Shown here piece after piece: positions 48,982-58,300 of a DNA stretch of 64,000 nt. Every line of letters starts with the position of its first letter. Position 1 is the first letter of the stretch. The translations under genes and the position numbers were made by a program. The stretch spans positions 2,108,001 through 2,172,000 of the forward strand of contig OY760867.2 in NCBI GenBank assembly GCA_963664035.2, given 5' to 3'. This DNA is from G958296245 sp963664035. Its GTDB lineage: Bacteria; Chloroflexota; Dehalococcoidia; Lucifugimonadales; G958296245. Under the pieces are notes generated by a model. That model was not told where the DNA came from. It worked only from the letters and a program-made list of their open reading frames with translations, and did not search any database.

Positions 48982-51900
48982 ATGACTGGATTGACCCCGG
49001 CTGACTTCGCCCGCTTCTTCGAGGAGTTGTGGGATAAGCCGCCCTTCGCTTGGCAGAAGGATTTAGCCAAGTGCGTTATGGGACAAGACTCTTGGCCCGA
49101 GGCGATAGCGTTGCCGGCGGCATCGGGCAAGACGGCGTGCCTGGACATAGCGGTGTTCGCGCTGGCGGCCCAGGCCGAGCGCCTGGCGGTGAATGAGGCC
49201 ATCACCGCGCCGCGCCGGATTTTCTTCGTGGTGGACCGGCGCGTGATAGTGGACCAGGCGTATGAGCGCGCCTGCCGGATGCGTAGCAGTCTTCGCGACG
49301 CCAATAGCGGCATACTCAAGGACGTTGCTGACAGGCTGCGACTGATTGCTCACGGCGAGACCACGGGGTTCGATTGCGAGGTGCCGTTGGCGTCGTATTC
49401 GCTTCGGGGCGGCATGTACCGCTCCGAGGCGTGGGCACGAGACCCGTTGCAGCCCATGATAGTGGCATCCACTGTCGACCAGGTGGGGTCGCGCCTGTTG
49501 TTCCGCGGCTACGGGCGCGGCGACGGTGGCGCGTGGCCGATCTATGCAGGGCTGGTTGCCAACGACAGCCTCATACTCCTGGACGAGGCGCATTGCGCCC
49601 AGCCCTTCATGCAAACCCTGCAAGCCGTCAAGCGGTTCCGTACATGGGCGCACGAGCCTTTGGAGCGCTCCTTCTACCCGGTTGTGATGTCGGCAACGCC
49701 GCCACCCAACCTGGCGGACGTGTTCAAGGACGAGTCCAACGAGGGCAGCGACCCCAGCCATACTCTTGGAAGACGCCAACTGGCGCACAAGCCCACTATC
49801 TTGAAGAAGGTCGGCAAGGCGACCGGCGATCAGGCGACGGACGAATTGGCAAAGGCCATGTCGAAAGAGGCAGAGAAGCTAATCGACAGCGGTCTTCCTG
49901 CGGTCGTGGTGTTCGCCAACCGCGTCGCTACGGCGAGGAAGATCCACAGGCTCTTGGACGGCCGGGATGATGTCGAATCCGTACTGCTCACGGGTCGAAT
50001 GCGCCCCGTCGACAAAGATGCGGTCGTGAGTCGGCTGAGCCGCCTCTACCTCCATTCCGACCAATCAGCCGAACGCCGATTGGAAAAGCCTGTCGTAGCG
50101 GTCGCCACCCAGACCCTGGAGGTCGGGGCGGACTTGGACTTCGACGGTCTCGTGTCCGAGTGTGCCAGCCTCGACGCCCTGCGTCAGCGGTTTGGGCGTC
50201 TGAATCGCATGGGACGGGACATCGATGCCCGCGCGGTCATTCTCGTACGGGCCGATCAAGCCAAGCTCAACAAGAGGAACAACGAAGACGATCCTGTCTA
50301 TGGCGCTGCCATTGCCAAGACTTGGGATTGGCTGGATGGGCGCAAGAACAGGAACGGGGAAGTCGACTTCGGGATAGCGTATCTCGATAAAGAGTTGTCC
50401 TCGGAGGACCTAACGGATCTTGAAGCGCCGTCCCTTGACGCGCCGGTAATGCTGCCCGCCCACGTCGATTGCTGGGGGCAGACATCCCCCGTCCCCGAGC
50501 CGTCGCCCGACGTGGCCCTGTTCCTCCACGGGCCGCGCGATACCGCGCCGGACGTGCAGGTATGCTGGCGCGCGGGCCTTGACCTGGCGAATGGGATGGA
50601 CGAGGCCCTGGAATTGCTGAGGCTCTGCCCTCCAAGCAGCAGCGAAACACTACCGGTGCCGATAGGGACGTTCAAGAGATGGTTGGCGGGGGAGGGCCAA
50701 TCAGACGACAGCGCCGATGTGGAAGGCGCCGACGTGGAAGGCGCGAAGATCGACGCCAATGGCGACGACAGGGGAACGTCCTCCGAAGAAAGTAACGTGG
50801 TCCGTTGGAGGGGCCGCGACACAGGAGCCGGAGACGTTACGTCAAACCCGAGTGAGGTTCGCCCCGGGGACGTCATCGTGATCCCAACCGAACACCCGGG
50901 GCCGTTCAAGCAGATTGGAGACTTGCCATCGGACGCCGTTAGAGATGCGTTAGACGTTGGCGACCAAGCGTACAGGCTTGCCCGCGCCAAGCCCATATTG
51001 CGCTTACAGCGTGAGTTGGTAGAGAAATGGCCGGATACCGTCACTGCCAAAGCCGCAGCGCTCGAATTGCTGGAAGGCCTGGGAGAGAGGTATGAGGAAG
51101 ACCCGGGCGAAGTCGGGGATGCCCTTCACGAGATACTCGGAGAGTTGGCTGTCCAGTCCGAGCCGATTCCAGCAGACTGGGGCTGGCTGCCGGAGGCCGC
51201 ACGAGAACTGCGGAAGGTGCGCTATACACTCAATCCAGTCGGAGATAGAAGGTTGGTGATCGTGGGCCGCCATCGAGTGCCAGGGCTTGAGCAGGAAGCC
51301 GACCTGTTCAGTGACGAGGACGATGGCGCGGCGTCGGGCATCTCTCACCGAAACAGGCGTCCCGTCAAGCTCGAAAACCATCTTCGCGGAGTAGAGGCGT
51401 TCGCCCGACGCTATGCGCTGGGGTCTGGCCTGTGTGACGAAATCGCCGGAGCCGTGGCTTGCGCCGGGTTACTGCACGACCTGGGCAAAGCCGACCCTCG
51501 CTTCCAGTCGATGCTGCTGGGTGGCAGACGGTGGGGGGGCAGCGAGTATCTTGGAAAGTCGGCCGGGTACCCGAAGACCCAAGCCGCCCGGGATGCTGCC
51601 CGCAAAGTCGCCGGATATCCGTCTGGTCGTCCTCATCCCCTGCTGTCCGTGCGGCTTGCCGAAAGCGCGCCGGGGCTATTGCCGGAGAGCGACGACATGC
51701 GAGACCTAGTGCTTCACCTGGTGGCCAGCCACCATGGGCACTGCCGTCCGTTCGCACCTGTCATATTCGACGAGTCGCCGGAAGACGTGTGCTACAGCTT
51801 GGACGGCAGCCGCATGAGTGCATCGAGTACAACCAACCTGGAGCGCTTGGATTCGGGCGTTGCTGACCGCTATTGGCAACTGGTGCGTCGCTACGGCTGG

Positions 51901-51987
51901 TGGGGGTTGGCATGGCTGGAGGCCATACTACGCCTTGCGGACTGGAGGCGCAGCGAATGGGAGGAATCCCACGATGACGACGAATGA
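48982..51987 (+). CDS. cas3: Type I-G Cas3 helicase-nuclease, C-terminal HD domain
   Basis: The 1001-residue protein has helicase motif I LPAASGKT (about residue 46), DEAH in ILLDEAHCAQPF (about 200), motif VI QRFGRLNRMGRD, and, near residue 832, the HD motif AGLLHDLGKADPRF with further metal ligands (LVASHHGHCRPF). The HD nuclease at the C-terminus instead of the N-terminus is characteristic of the I-G type. It is recruited by Cascade to degrade target DNA. A low-complexity acidic stretch (about residues 560-610, SDDSADVEGADVEGAKID) lies in the middle. The stop overlaps the cas8 start by 14 bases. Confidence 0.95.
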   Translation: MTGLTPADFARFFEELWDKPPFAWQKDLAKCVMGQDSWPEAIALPAASGKTACLDIAVFALAAQAERLAVNEAITAPRRIFFVVDRRVIVDQAYERACRMRSSLRDANSGILKDVADRLRLIAHGETTGFDCEVPLASYSLRGGMYRSEAWARDPLQPMIVASTVDQVGSRLLFRGYGRGDGGAWPIYAGLVANDSLILLDEAHCAQPFMQTLQAVKRFRTWAHEPLERSFYPVVMSATPPPNLADVFKDESNEGSDPSHTLGRRQLAHKPTILKKVGKATGDQATDELAKAMSKEAEKLIDSGLPAVVVFANRVATARKIHRLLDGRDDVESVLLTGRMRPVDKDAVVSRLSRLYLHSDQSAERRLEKPVVAVATQTLEVGADLDFDGLVSECASLDALRQRFGRLNRMGRDIDARAVILVRADQAKLNKRNNEDDPVYGAAIAKTWDWLDGRKNRNGEVDFGIAYLDKELSSEDLTDLEAPSLDAPVMLPAHVDCWGQTSPVPEPSPDVALFLHGPRDTAPDVQVCWRAGLDLANGMDEALELLRLCPPSSSETLPVPIGTFKRWLAGEGQSDDSADVEGADVEGAKIDANGDDRGTSSEESNVVRWRGRDTGAGDVTSNPSEVRPGDVIVIPTEHPGPFKQIGDLPSDAVRDALDVGDQAYRLARAKPILRLQRELVEKWPDTVTAKAAALELLEGLGERYEEDPGEVGDALHEILGELAVQSEPIPADWGWLPEAARELRKVRYTLNPVGDRRLVIVGRHRVPGLEQEADLFSDEDDGAASGISHRNRRPVKLENHLRGVEAFARRYALGSGLCDEIAGAVACAGLLHDLGKADPRFQSMLLGGRRWGGSEYLGKSAGYPKTQAARDAARKVAGYPSGRPHPLLSVRLAESAPGLLPESDDMRDLVLHLVASHHGHCRPFAPVIFDESPEDVCYSLDGSRMSASSTTNLERLDSGVADRYWQLVRRYGWWGLAWLEAILRLADWRRSEWEESHDDDE

Positions 51988-52909
51988 ACCAACGCAGGGT
52001 CTTCTCCTCAACGGGCTTGACGGAGGCAACCCGCTTGGATTTCTAGCGGCGATCGGTGTTGCTATCACTGCGAATGATATATTTCCCAAGACTGTCGTTG
52101 GATGGAGACAGACTGGGAATGGGTGGCGACCGTCGATCCATGGCTGCGGAGGTGATGAACAAGAATTCTCAATTCAGATATGGGAGAAGCTTTCGACTGC
52201 TTCAACCACTGTCATAGATCTTGATAATAAGATGCCATTTGATGTCACCAGGTTTTCTCACGCGCTGAGAAGTGCCCAATGCCATTCTGTTGGGGAACGC
52301 CGCGATGCCGACATGCTGACTGCATTGGGTACTGAACTCTACCCTGATGACAAGACTGGTCAGTTTCAAGACACTGCATTTCGGATGGTCCGCAGCGGGG
52401 ATAGCAAAGGACAGGGAATGCTATTCTACGCCAGGTCGAATCTTAAGGACATTACCGACGAGCATGTCCAACGTGTCTTGTTTAGCACGTGGGACTATCA
52501 AGATGAGGGTTACGATCTTCGATGGGACCCGATAGGAGATCAGAGGTACGCCTTGCGCTGGAAGAATCCCAGCAAGTCTAGTCTAGCTGACGGACCTGGC
52601 ACCATGTTGGCCGCTAGTTGCTTGGCCGTTGAGGCCATGCGGTGGTTTCCGACGATGTTTGTAGGAACTCGGCAAGAGACGACAGGCTTTCGCTGGGTTG
52701 GTAGACGTGGGATGTACTTCGCATGGCCGATCTGGACACCTCCGGTAGGAGTGGACACCCTACGTTCTCTAGTCGCATCGCCCTACCTTGGCAAGGACCC
52801 TGTGCCTCGCACACGTCTTGCAAGGATGGGAATTGAAGAGGTCTATCGCAGCGAGCGGATCAATCAGAACCAGTACTACAAGAACTTCACCCCTGCCCTA
52901 CCAGCTTGA
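51974..52909 (+). CDS. Type I-G Cascade large subunit (Cas8u2/GSU0052-like)
   Basis: The 311-residue protein starts LLLNGLDGGNPLGFLAAIGVAI, the LxGxDxxNPLGFLAALG pattern of the GSU0052-type large subunit of I-U systems, and contains DLRWDPIGDQRYALRWKNPS and a late GRRGMYFAWPIWTPPVG. It should recognise the PAM and contact the crRNA 5' end. It is visibly richer in A and T than cas3 before it and cas4-cas1 after it, suggesting a different history. Start ATG 51,974 is within the cas3 end. The larger Csx17-type subunit is absent. Confidence 0.82.
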   Translation: MTTNEPTQGLLLNGLDGGNPLGFLAAIGVAITANDIFPKTVVGWRQTGNGWRPSIHGCGGDEQEFSIQIWEKLSTASTTVIDLDNKMPFDVTRFSHALRSAQCHSVGERRDADMLTALGTELYPDDKTGQFQDTAFRMVRSGDSKGQGMLFYARSNLKDITDEHVQRVLFSTWDYQDEGYDLRWDPIGDQRYALRWKNPSKSSLADGPGTMLAASCLAVEAMRWFPTMFVGTRQETTGFRWVGRRGMYFAWPIWTPPVGVDTLRSLVASPYLGKDPVPRTRLARMGIEEVYRSERINQNQYYKNFTPALPA

Positions 52910-53028
52910 GCGTCCGCCTGCGAATCCTGGTGAAAGCGTGTCCTAAAGCGGCTTGAAGGGGTTGGGGGGCGCTTCCATACTTATGTCCTGGAGAGTTGTT
53001 TCCGGGGCGTGTGGAGGCGCCGGGCTGG

Positions 53029-53319
53029 ATGCGCAGGACGTATATCGTCAGCTATGACATTGCCGATCCGAAGCGTTTGAGGAACGTTTTCAAGAAGATG
53101 CGGGCGTGGGGGGACCACCTCCAGTTCTCGGTCTTCGAGTGCCAGCTTCGGAGCGTGGACCTGGCGCGTCTGCGGGCGGAGCTGGCGGAGATCATCAACC
53201 ACGACAAGGACCAGGTGTTGTTCGTCGACCTCGGGCCGACGGAGGGTCGGGGGGACCGTGTGATAACGGCGCTTGGGAAGCCTTACGTCCACATAGACGC
53301 GCCGTTGATCGTGGTCTAG
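53029..53319 (+). CDS. cas2: CRISPR-associated endonuclease Cas2
   Basis: The 96-residue protein has the ferredoxin-like opening RRTYIVSYDIADPKRLRNVFK with the conserved Asp, FSVFECQLRSVDLARLRAEL, and HDKDQVLFVDLGP. It forms the core of the spacer integration complex with Cas1. ATG 53,029 is chosen because the first strand starts there; the extra upstream codons are Pro/Gly-rich. There are about 120 bases without a gene before it. Confidence 0.94.
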   Translation: MRRTYIVSYDIADPKRLRNVFKKMRAWGDHLQFSVFECQLRSVDLARLRAELAEIINHDKDQVLFVDLGPTEGRGDRVITALGKPYVHIDAPLIVV

Positions 53320-53335
53320 GATGGGAGGCGCGGCG

Positions 53336-55129
53336 ATGGGCGTTCGACAGCGGGCGATTTCGCACCTTAACAATCGAATAGATAGGAAGCTGCCGGACTA
53401 CCTGCCGGCGCGGATGATAAACGAGCACGTGTATTGTCCGCGCCTGTTCTATTTCGAGCAGGTGGAGGGCGTGTTCGAGGAGAACGAGTACACGGTGGAG
53501 GGTTCGGCGCAGCACAGGCGGGTGGATAAGGAGAGCGGGTCGGCGCCGATGCCTGGGGAGGAGTTGGAGGGGCCTGCGGTGGTGCGCTCGATGACGCTGT
53601 CGTCGGAGAGGCACCGGGTGATCGCGAAGCTGGACCTGGCGGAGTTCGAGGGGGGGCTGGCGACGCCGGTGGATTACAAGCGCGGGGGGCCGAAGAAGTC
53701 GGAGGACGGGTTGGACGTCTGGCCGAGCGACCGCGTGCAGATGGCGGTGCAGGGGCTGGTGCTGCGGGCGAACGGTTACCGGAGCGAGGAGGGGGTGGTC
53801 TTCTACCAGAAGACGCGGCAGCGGGTGCGGGTGCGGTTCGACGTCGAGACGATGGAGTGGGCGGAGCGGGAGATTGCGGCGGCGTGGGAGACGGCGGGGG
53901 CGTCTGAGATGCCTCCTCCGCTGGTGGACTCGCCGAAGTGCCCCGGGTGCTCGCTGGTGGGCATCTGCATGCCGGACGAGACGTGGGACCTGCGGGCGCG
54001 CGGCGTCAACGGGGGGACGGGGCAGTTGAAGTTGTTCGAGGCGGGTACGGCGGTCCCGGAGGCGCCGCGGAATGGTGGTGGGGCTAGGCTGTTGGTGTCG
54101 CCTCGGGTGGAGCTGCGGGCCATGTACGTGAATTCGCCGAAGCGGCGGGTGGGCAAGTCGGGCGGGGTGTTGCAGGTGAAGGAGGGGAACAGTCTGAAGC
54201 AGGAGGCGCGCATCAACGAGATATGCCAGGTGAACTTGATGGGGACGTCGCAGATCAGCACGCAGGCTGTGCAGGAGCTATGCCGGGCGGAGAAGCCGAT
54301 CTGCTATTTCTCGTCGGGGGGTTGGTTCTACGGGGTGACGATGGGGATGGGGACGAAGAACGTGTACCTGCGGCGGTCGCAGTTCCGGTTGGCGGAGGAG
54401 GAGTGGTTCTGCCTGCGGCTGTCGCGGAAGCTGGTGGCGGGGAAGATTCGCAACCAGCGGACGATGCTGTTGCGCAATCACGTTGAGCCGCCGGCGGCGG
54501 ATATGCGGGAGTTGAAGCGGGTGGTGGGGCGCGTGGAGTCGGCGGAGTCGCTGGAGGAGCTGCTGGGGCTGGAGGGTTGGGCCGCGCGGATATATTTCGG
54601 GCTGTTCGCGGGGATGGTGAAGCGCGAGTGGGACGAGGAGGTGGAGGCGGAGGGGTTGTCGTTCGATTTCGAGGCGCGTAACCGGAGGCCGCCTCGGGAC
54701 CCTGTGAATGCGCTGCTGTCGCTGGGGTACAGCCTGCTGGCGAAGGACTTCACGGTGGCGTGCTATGCGGTGGGTTTCGACCCGATGTATGGGTTCTATC
54801 ACCAGCCGCGGCACGGGCGTCCGGCGCTGGCGTTGGACTTGATGGAGCCGCTGCGTCCGCTGGTGGCGGACTCGGCGGTGCTGAGCGCGGTGAATACGAG
54901 GATGGTTTCGGAGCGGGATTTCGTGACGGCGGGGCAGGCGGTGTCGCTGACGGCTGGCGGCAGGCGTGGGTTCTTGCGGGCGTATGAGTCGAGGATGAAT
55001 GATCTTGTAATGCACCCGTTCTTCGGTTACCGTGTGAGTTATCGGAGGCTGCTGGAGATGCAGGCGCGTCTGCTTGCGAAGACGTTGCAGGGGGAGTTGG
55101 GGGAGTACCCGGTTTTCGTGACGCGCTGA
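53336..55129 (+). CDS. cas4-cas1: Cas4-Cas1 fusion protein
   Basis: The N-terminal ~240 residues are Cas4: MINEHVYCPRLFYFEQ (Cys34), a PD-(D/E)xK nuclease core with DLAEFEGGLATPVDYKRG, and the cluster C202-PG-C205-SLVGI-C211 for an Fe-S centre. The rest is Cas1: ALRAM-like start, LEGWAARIYFG with the catalytic Glu, YHQPRHGRPALALDLMEPLR with His and Asp. Fused Cas4-Cas1 is typical of this subtype; in Geobacter it selects spacers with a TTN PAM. ATG 53,336 has GGGAGG seven bases upstream; an ATG at 53,321 is also possible. It lies 16 bases after cas2, directly before the array leader. Confidence 0.95.
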   Translation: MGVRQRAISHLNNRIDRKLPDYLPARMINEHVYCPRLFYFEQVEGVFEENEYTVEGSAQHRRVDKESGSAPMPGEELEGPAVVRSMTLSSERHRVIAKLDLAEFEGGLATPVDYKRGGPKKSEDGLDVWPSDRVQMAVQGLVLRANGYRSEEGVVFYQKTRQRVRVRFDVETMEWAEREIAAAWETAGASEMPPPLVDSPKCPGCSLVGICMPDETWDLRARGVNGGTGQLKLFEAGTAVPEAPRNGGGARLLVSPRVELRAMYVNSPKRRVGKSGGVLQVKEGNSLKQEARINEICQVNLMGTSQISTQAVQELCRAEKPICYFSSGGWFYGVTMGMGTKNVYLRRSQFRLAEEEWFCLRLSRKLVAGKIRNQRTMLLRNHVEPPAADMRELKRVVGRVESAESLEELLGLEGWAARIYFGLFAGMVKREWDEEVEAEGLSFDFEARNRRPPRDPVNALLSLGYSLLAKDFTVACYAVGFDPMYGFYHQPRHGRPALALDLMEPLRPLVADSAVLSAVNTRMVSERDFVTAGQAVSLTAGGRRGFLRAYESRMNDLVMHPFFGYRVSYRRLLEMQARLLAKTLQGELGEYPVFVTR

Positions 55130-55304
55130 GGGTTGCGAGCGGCGGGGCGGCGCGGGGAGCGCGGGGGGTGCTCGCGGCGGGGTGGGCACGGGGCCGGGGG
55201 GAGGATGGGGGCGGTTGGGGGTGTGGGGTGTGGGGTTGGTCGGGGGGGCGGGGCTCGGGATGGGGGCTGGGAGGGTGGGTGGCATGGGGTGGAGGGGGAG
55301 GGCT
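55130..55304 (+). promoter_or_regulatory. G-rich CRISPR leader region
   Basis: The 175 bases between cas4-cas1 and the first repeat are extremely G-rich on the plus strand, with many GGGG runs (for example GGGGCCGGGGGGAGGATGGG and GGGGGTGTGGGGTGTGGGG), able to form G-quadruplexes. No gene, and no AT-rich promoter motif, is seen. It is taken as leader because new spacers are expected at this end given the repeat orientation. Confidence 0.6.
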
Positions 55305-58300
55305 GTTTCCGCGACCTTAGGGTTGCGGCTCCATTGAAGCCGCTCAACAATTCCGACGTGCCCGACTTGCAGCTTGTTTCCGCGACCTTAGGGTTGCGGC
55401 TCCATTGAAGCCTGTAAGGCCCTACGCTCCATCTCGAGGCCGTTGTGGTTTCCGCGACCTTAGGGTTGCGGCTCCATTGAAGCTGATGCGTCTTGACTGG
55501 GAGCAGAACGTTGCCGGCCGGTTTCCGCGACCTTAGGGTTGCGGCTCCATTGAAGCGCGGTCACTGTGGGGCCGCCGCTGAAAGCGGACGACGTTTCCGC
55601 GACCTTAGGGTTGCGGCTCCATTGAAGCCTACCTCCTTGCTAAGTTGCCGTGTACACGCCCAACCTGTTTCCGCGACCTTAGGGTTGCGGCTCCATTGAA
55701 GCTGGTATGCCATACTACCACGCCCCGCGCGCCCGCGCAAGTTTCCGCGACCTTAGGGTTGCGGCTCCATTGAAGCCAGGTTTGGTCCTGGGTGTTGTAG
55801 CAGTTGATGGCGGGTTTCCGCGACCTTAGGGTTGCGGCTCCATTGAAGCACTCCATCGGCGGACCACCAAGACCAAGGGCCGCGAGTTTCCGCGACCTTA
55901 GGGTTGCGGCTCCATTGAAGCCTCCGCGTGCTTCTGGGCCATCTGTCTGGCTACCTTTTGTTTCCGCGACCTTAGGGTTGCGGCTCCATTGAAGCGTGAT
56001 CCGATTGAGGATCCGCCTGATGGTCCGCCTCGTTTCCGCGACCTTAGGGTTGCGGCTCCATTGAAGCGAGGGACATGGACCATGCGGGGCCTATGCCTAT
56101 GTTGTTTCCGCGACCTTAGGGTTGCGGCTCCATTGAAGCTCCATCTCTCGAACCTCCATCTCTAGGCTTTGGCGGGTTTCCGCGACCTTAGGGTTGCGGC
56201 TCCATTGAAGCCGGCGCTGCGGTCATGTCGTCACCTCCACCATACAGGTTTCCGCGACCTTAGGGTTGCGGCTCCATTGAAGCCCGACAGTCACCGCGCC
56301 CGGCAGCGGGACGGTTATCACGTTTCCGCGACCTTAGGGTTGCGGCTCCATTGAAGCCAGGTAGCGGGAGCAGGCGAGCTCGAGATCCGCGACGTTTCCG
56401 CGACCTTAGGGTTGCGGCTCCATTGAAGCTTCAACTACCTTAGAGGTATCCGCAGAATGAACCTTGTGTTTCCGCGACCTTAGGGTTGCGGCTCCATTGA
56501 AGCACGGTATAGACGAATCCACTGGCTGCCGGAAACTCTGTTGTTTCCGCGACCTTAGGGTTGCGGCTCCATTGAAGCCTCCCCGCATTGTTCTTCATAA
56601 CACGGATTACATATCGTTTCCGCGACCTTAGGGTTGCGGCTCCATTGAAGCTCCCATGTGCTCGGAATGCAACGACAAGACGGCGAATGTTTCCGCGACC
56701 TTAGGGTTGCGGCTCCATTGAAGCAGTTAATTGTCACGTGCTAGGCCAGCCTCGTCCCAAGGTTTCCGCGACCTTAGGGTTGCGGCTCCATTGAAGCGAG
56801 ACCACAGCTTACCCGACCGCCTCGTCCTGGTGGGTTTCCGCGACCTTAGGGTTGCGGCTCCATTGAAGCGATATGGCAGGAGGGGATGCTGAGGGACCGC
56901 TACGTGTTTCCGCGACCTTAGGGTTGCGGCTCCATTGAAGCACCTGTCGGCCTCGGCGATCGCTAGCGCCCTCTCCGGGTTTCCGCGACCTTAGGGTTGC
57001 GGCTCCATTGAAGCGACTCGGTGTCGCCCGGATCCTCAGAGGGAATCTTGTGTTTCCGCGACCTTAGGGTTGCGGCTCCATTGAAGCTAGAGTTCCTTGC
57101 CGGGAAGGCCCAGCGCAAGCCGGGGTTTCCGCGACCTTAGGGTTGCGGCTCCATTGAAGCGAGACCAACGATCTGACCGCGTATCACCGTGAAGTCGTTT
57201 CCGCGACCTTAGGGTTGCGGCTCCATTGAAGCGGGATATCCTCAAGGAGCATCCCAAAATCATCAACAGTTTCCGCGACCTTAGGGTTGCGGCTCCATTG
57301 AAGCCAGGACCCTCCTCGGCGTCGACCTTCCGGTATATCTGTTTCCGCGACCTTAGGGTTGCGGCTCCATTGAAGCGACGGGTCCGGGGTCTCGCGCAGG
57401 GCCTCGGCCTCCTGTTTCCGCGACCTTAGGGTTGCGGCTCCATTGAAGCAGGACCTCCTGTCGTCCCTCCTTAACTAGACCTACACCGTTTCCGCGACCT
57501 TAGGGTTGCGGCTCCATTGAAGCCGCATCCTTGGGGAAGGCGAGGACGCCCTGTCTGAGGTTTCCGCGACCTTAGGGTTGCGGCTCCATTGAAGCGTTCG
57601 TGCGCCTGATCTGCGTAGGGGCTTCACCGAAGTTTCCGCGACCTTAGGGTTGCGGCTCCATTGAAGCCCGCCAACGACGTTTAATCATTGACACGAGCAG
57701 CAAGTTTCCGCGACCTTAGGGTTGCGGCTCCATTGAAGCTCGACGCGCTTCTTCGCCAGCTGAGTATCGCCGCTCGTGTTTCCGCGACCTTAGGGTTGCG
57801 GCTCCATTGAAGCTTGACGAGTACGTGGGGGGACGAGCAGCGAGCAACAAGTTTCCGCGACCTTAGGGTTGCGGCTCCATTGAAGCATACCGCCCAGCAG
57901 CCAGTACGGCGCCGCCCACCTGTGTTTCCGCGACCTTAGGGTTGCGGCTCCATTGAAGCCCACTGCCCATAAGACTTGCCTGCGCTGTGGGTGTTGGGAG
58001 GTTTCCGCGACCTTAGGGTTGCGGCTCCATTGAAGCCCTTGGGATGAGTTGTCGCACACCCGTGCAGTTTCAAGTTTCCGCGACCTTAGGGTTGCGGCTC
58101 CATTGAAGCCCAGACTTGGTATTGGTGCGCGACGGGCGCCTGATATGTTTCCGCGACCTTAGGGTTGCGGCTCCATTGAAGCGCTCGATAGCCTTTTGCG
58201 CCTCCTCCAACGTCTTGTAGGTTTCCGCGACCTTAGGGTTGCGGCTCCATTGAAGCGCGGACGTAGTACTCGACTGTGCGCGGCTTTCCCGCGTTTCCGC

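Noticed and set aside
57088..57124. Spacer containing GCGCAAGCCGGGG, also found at the window start (about base 31)
   Set aside because: The shared 13 bases are part of a very common palindromic GC repeat; the rest of the spacer does not match. Not evidence of self-targeting.
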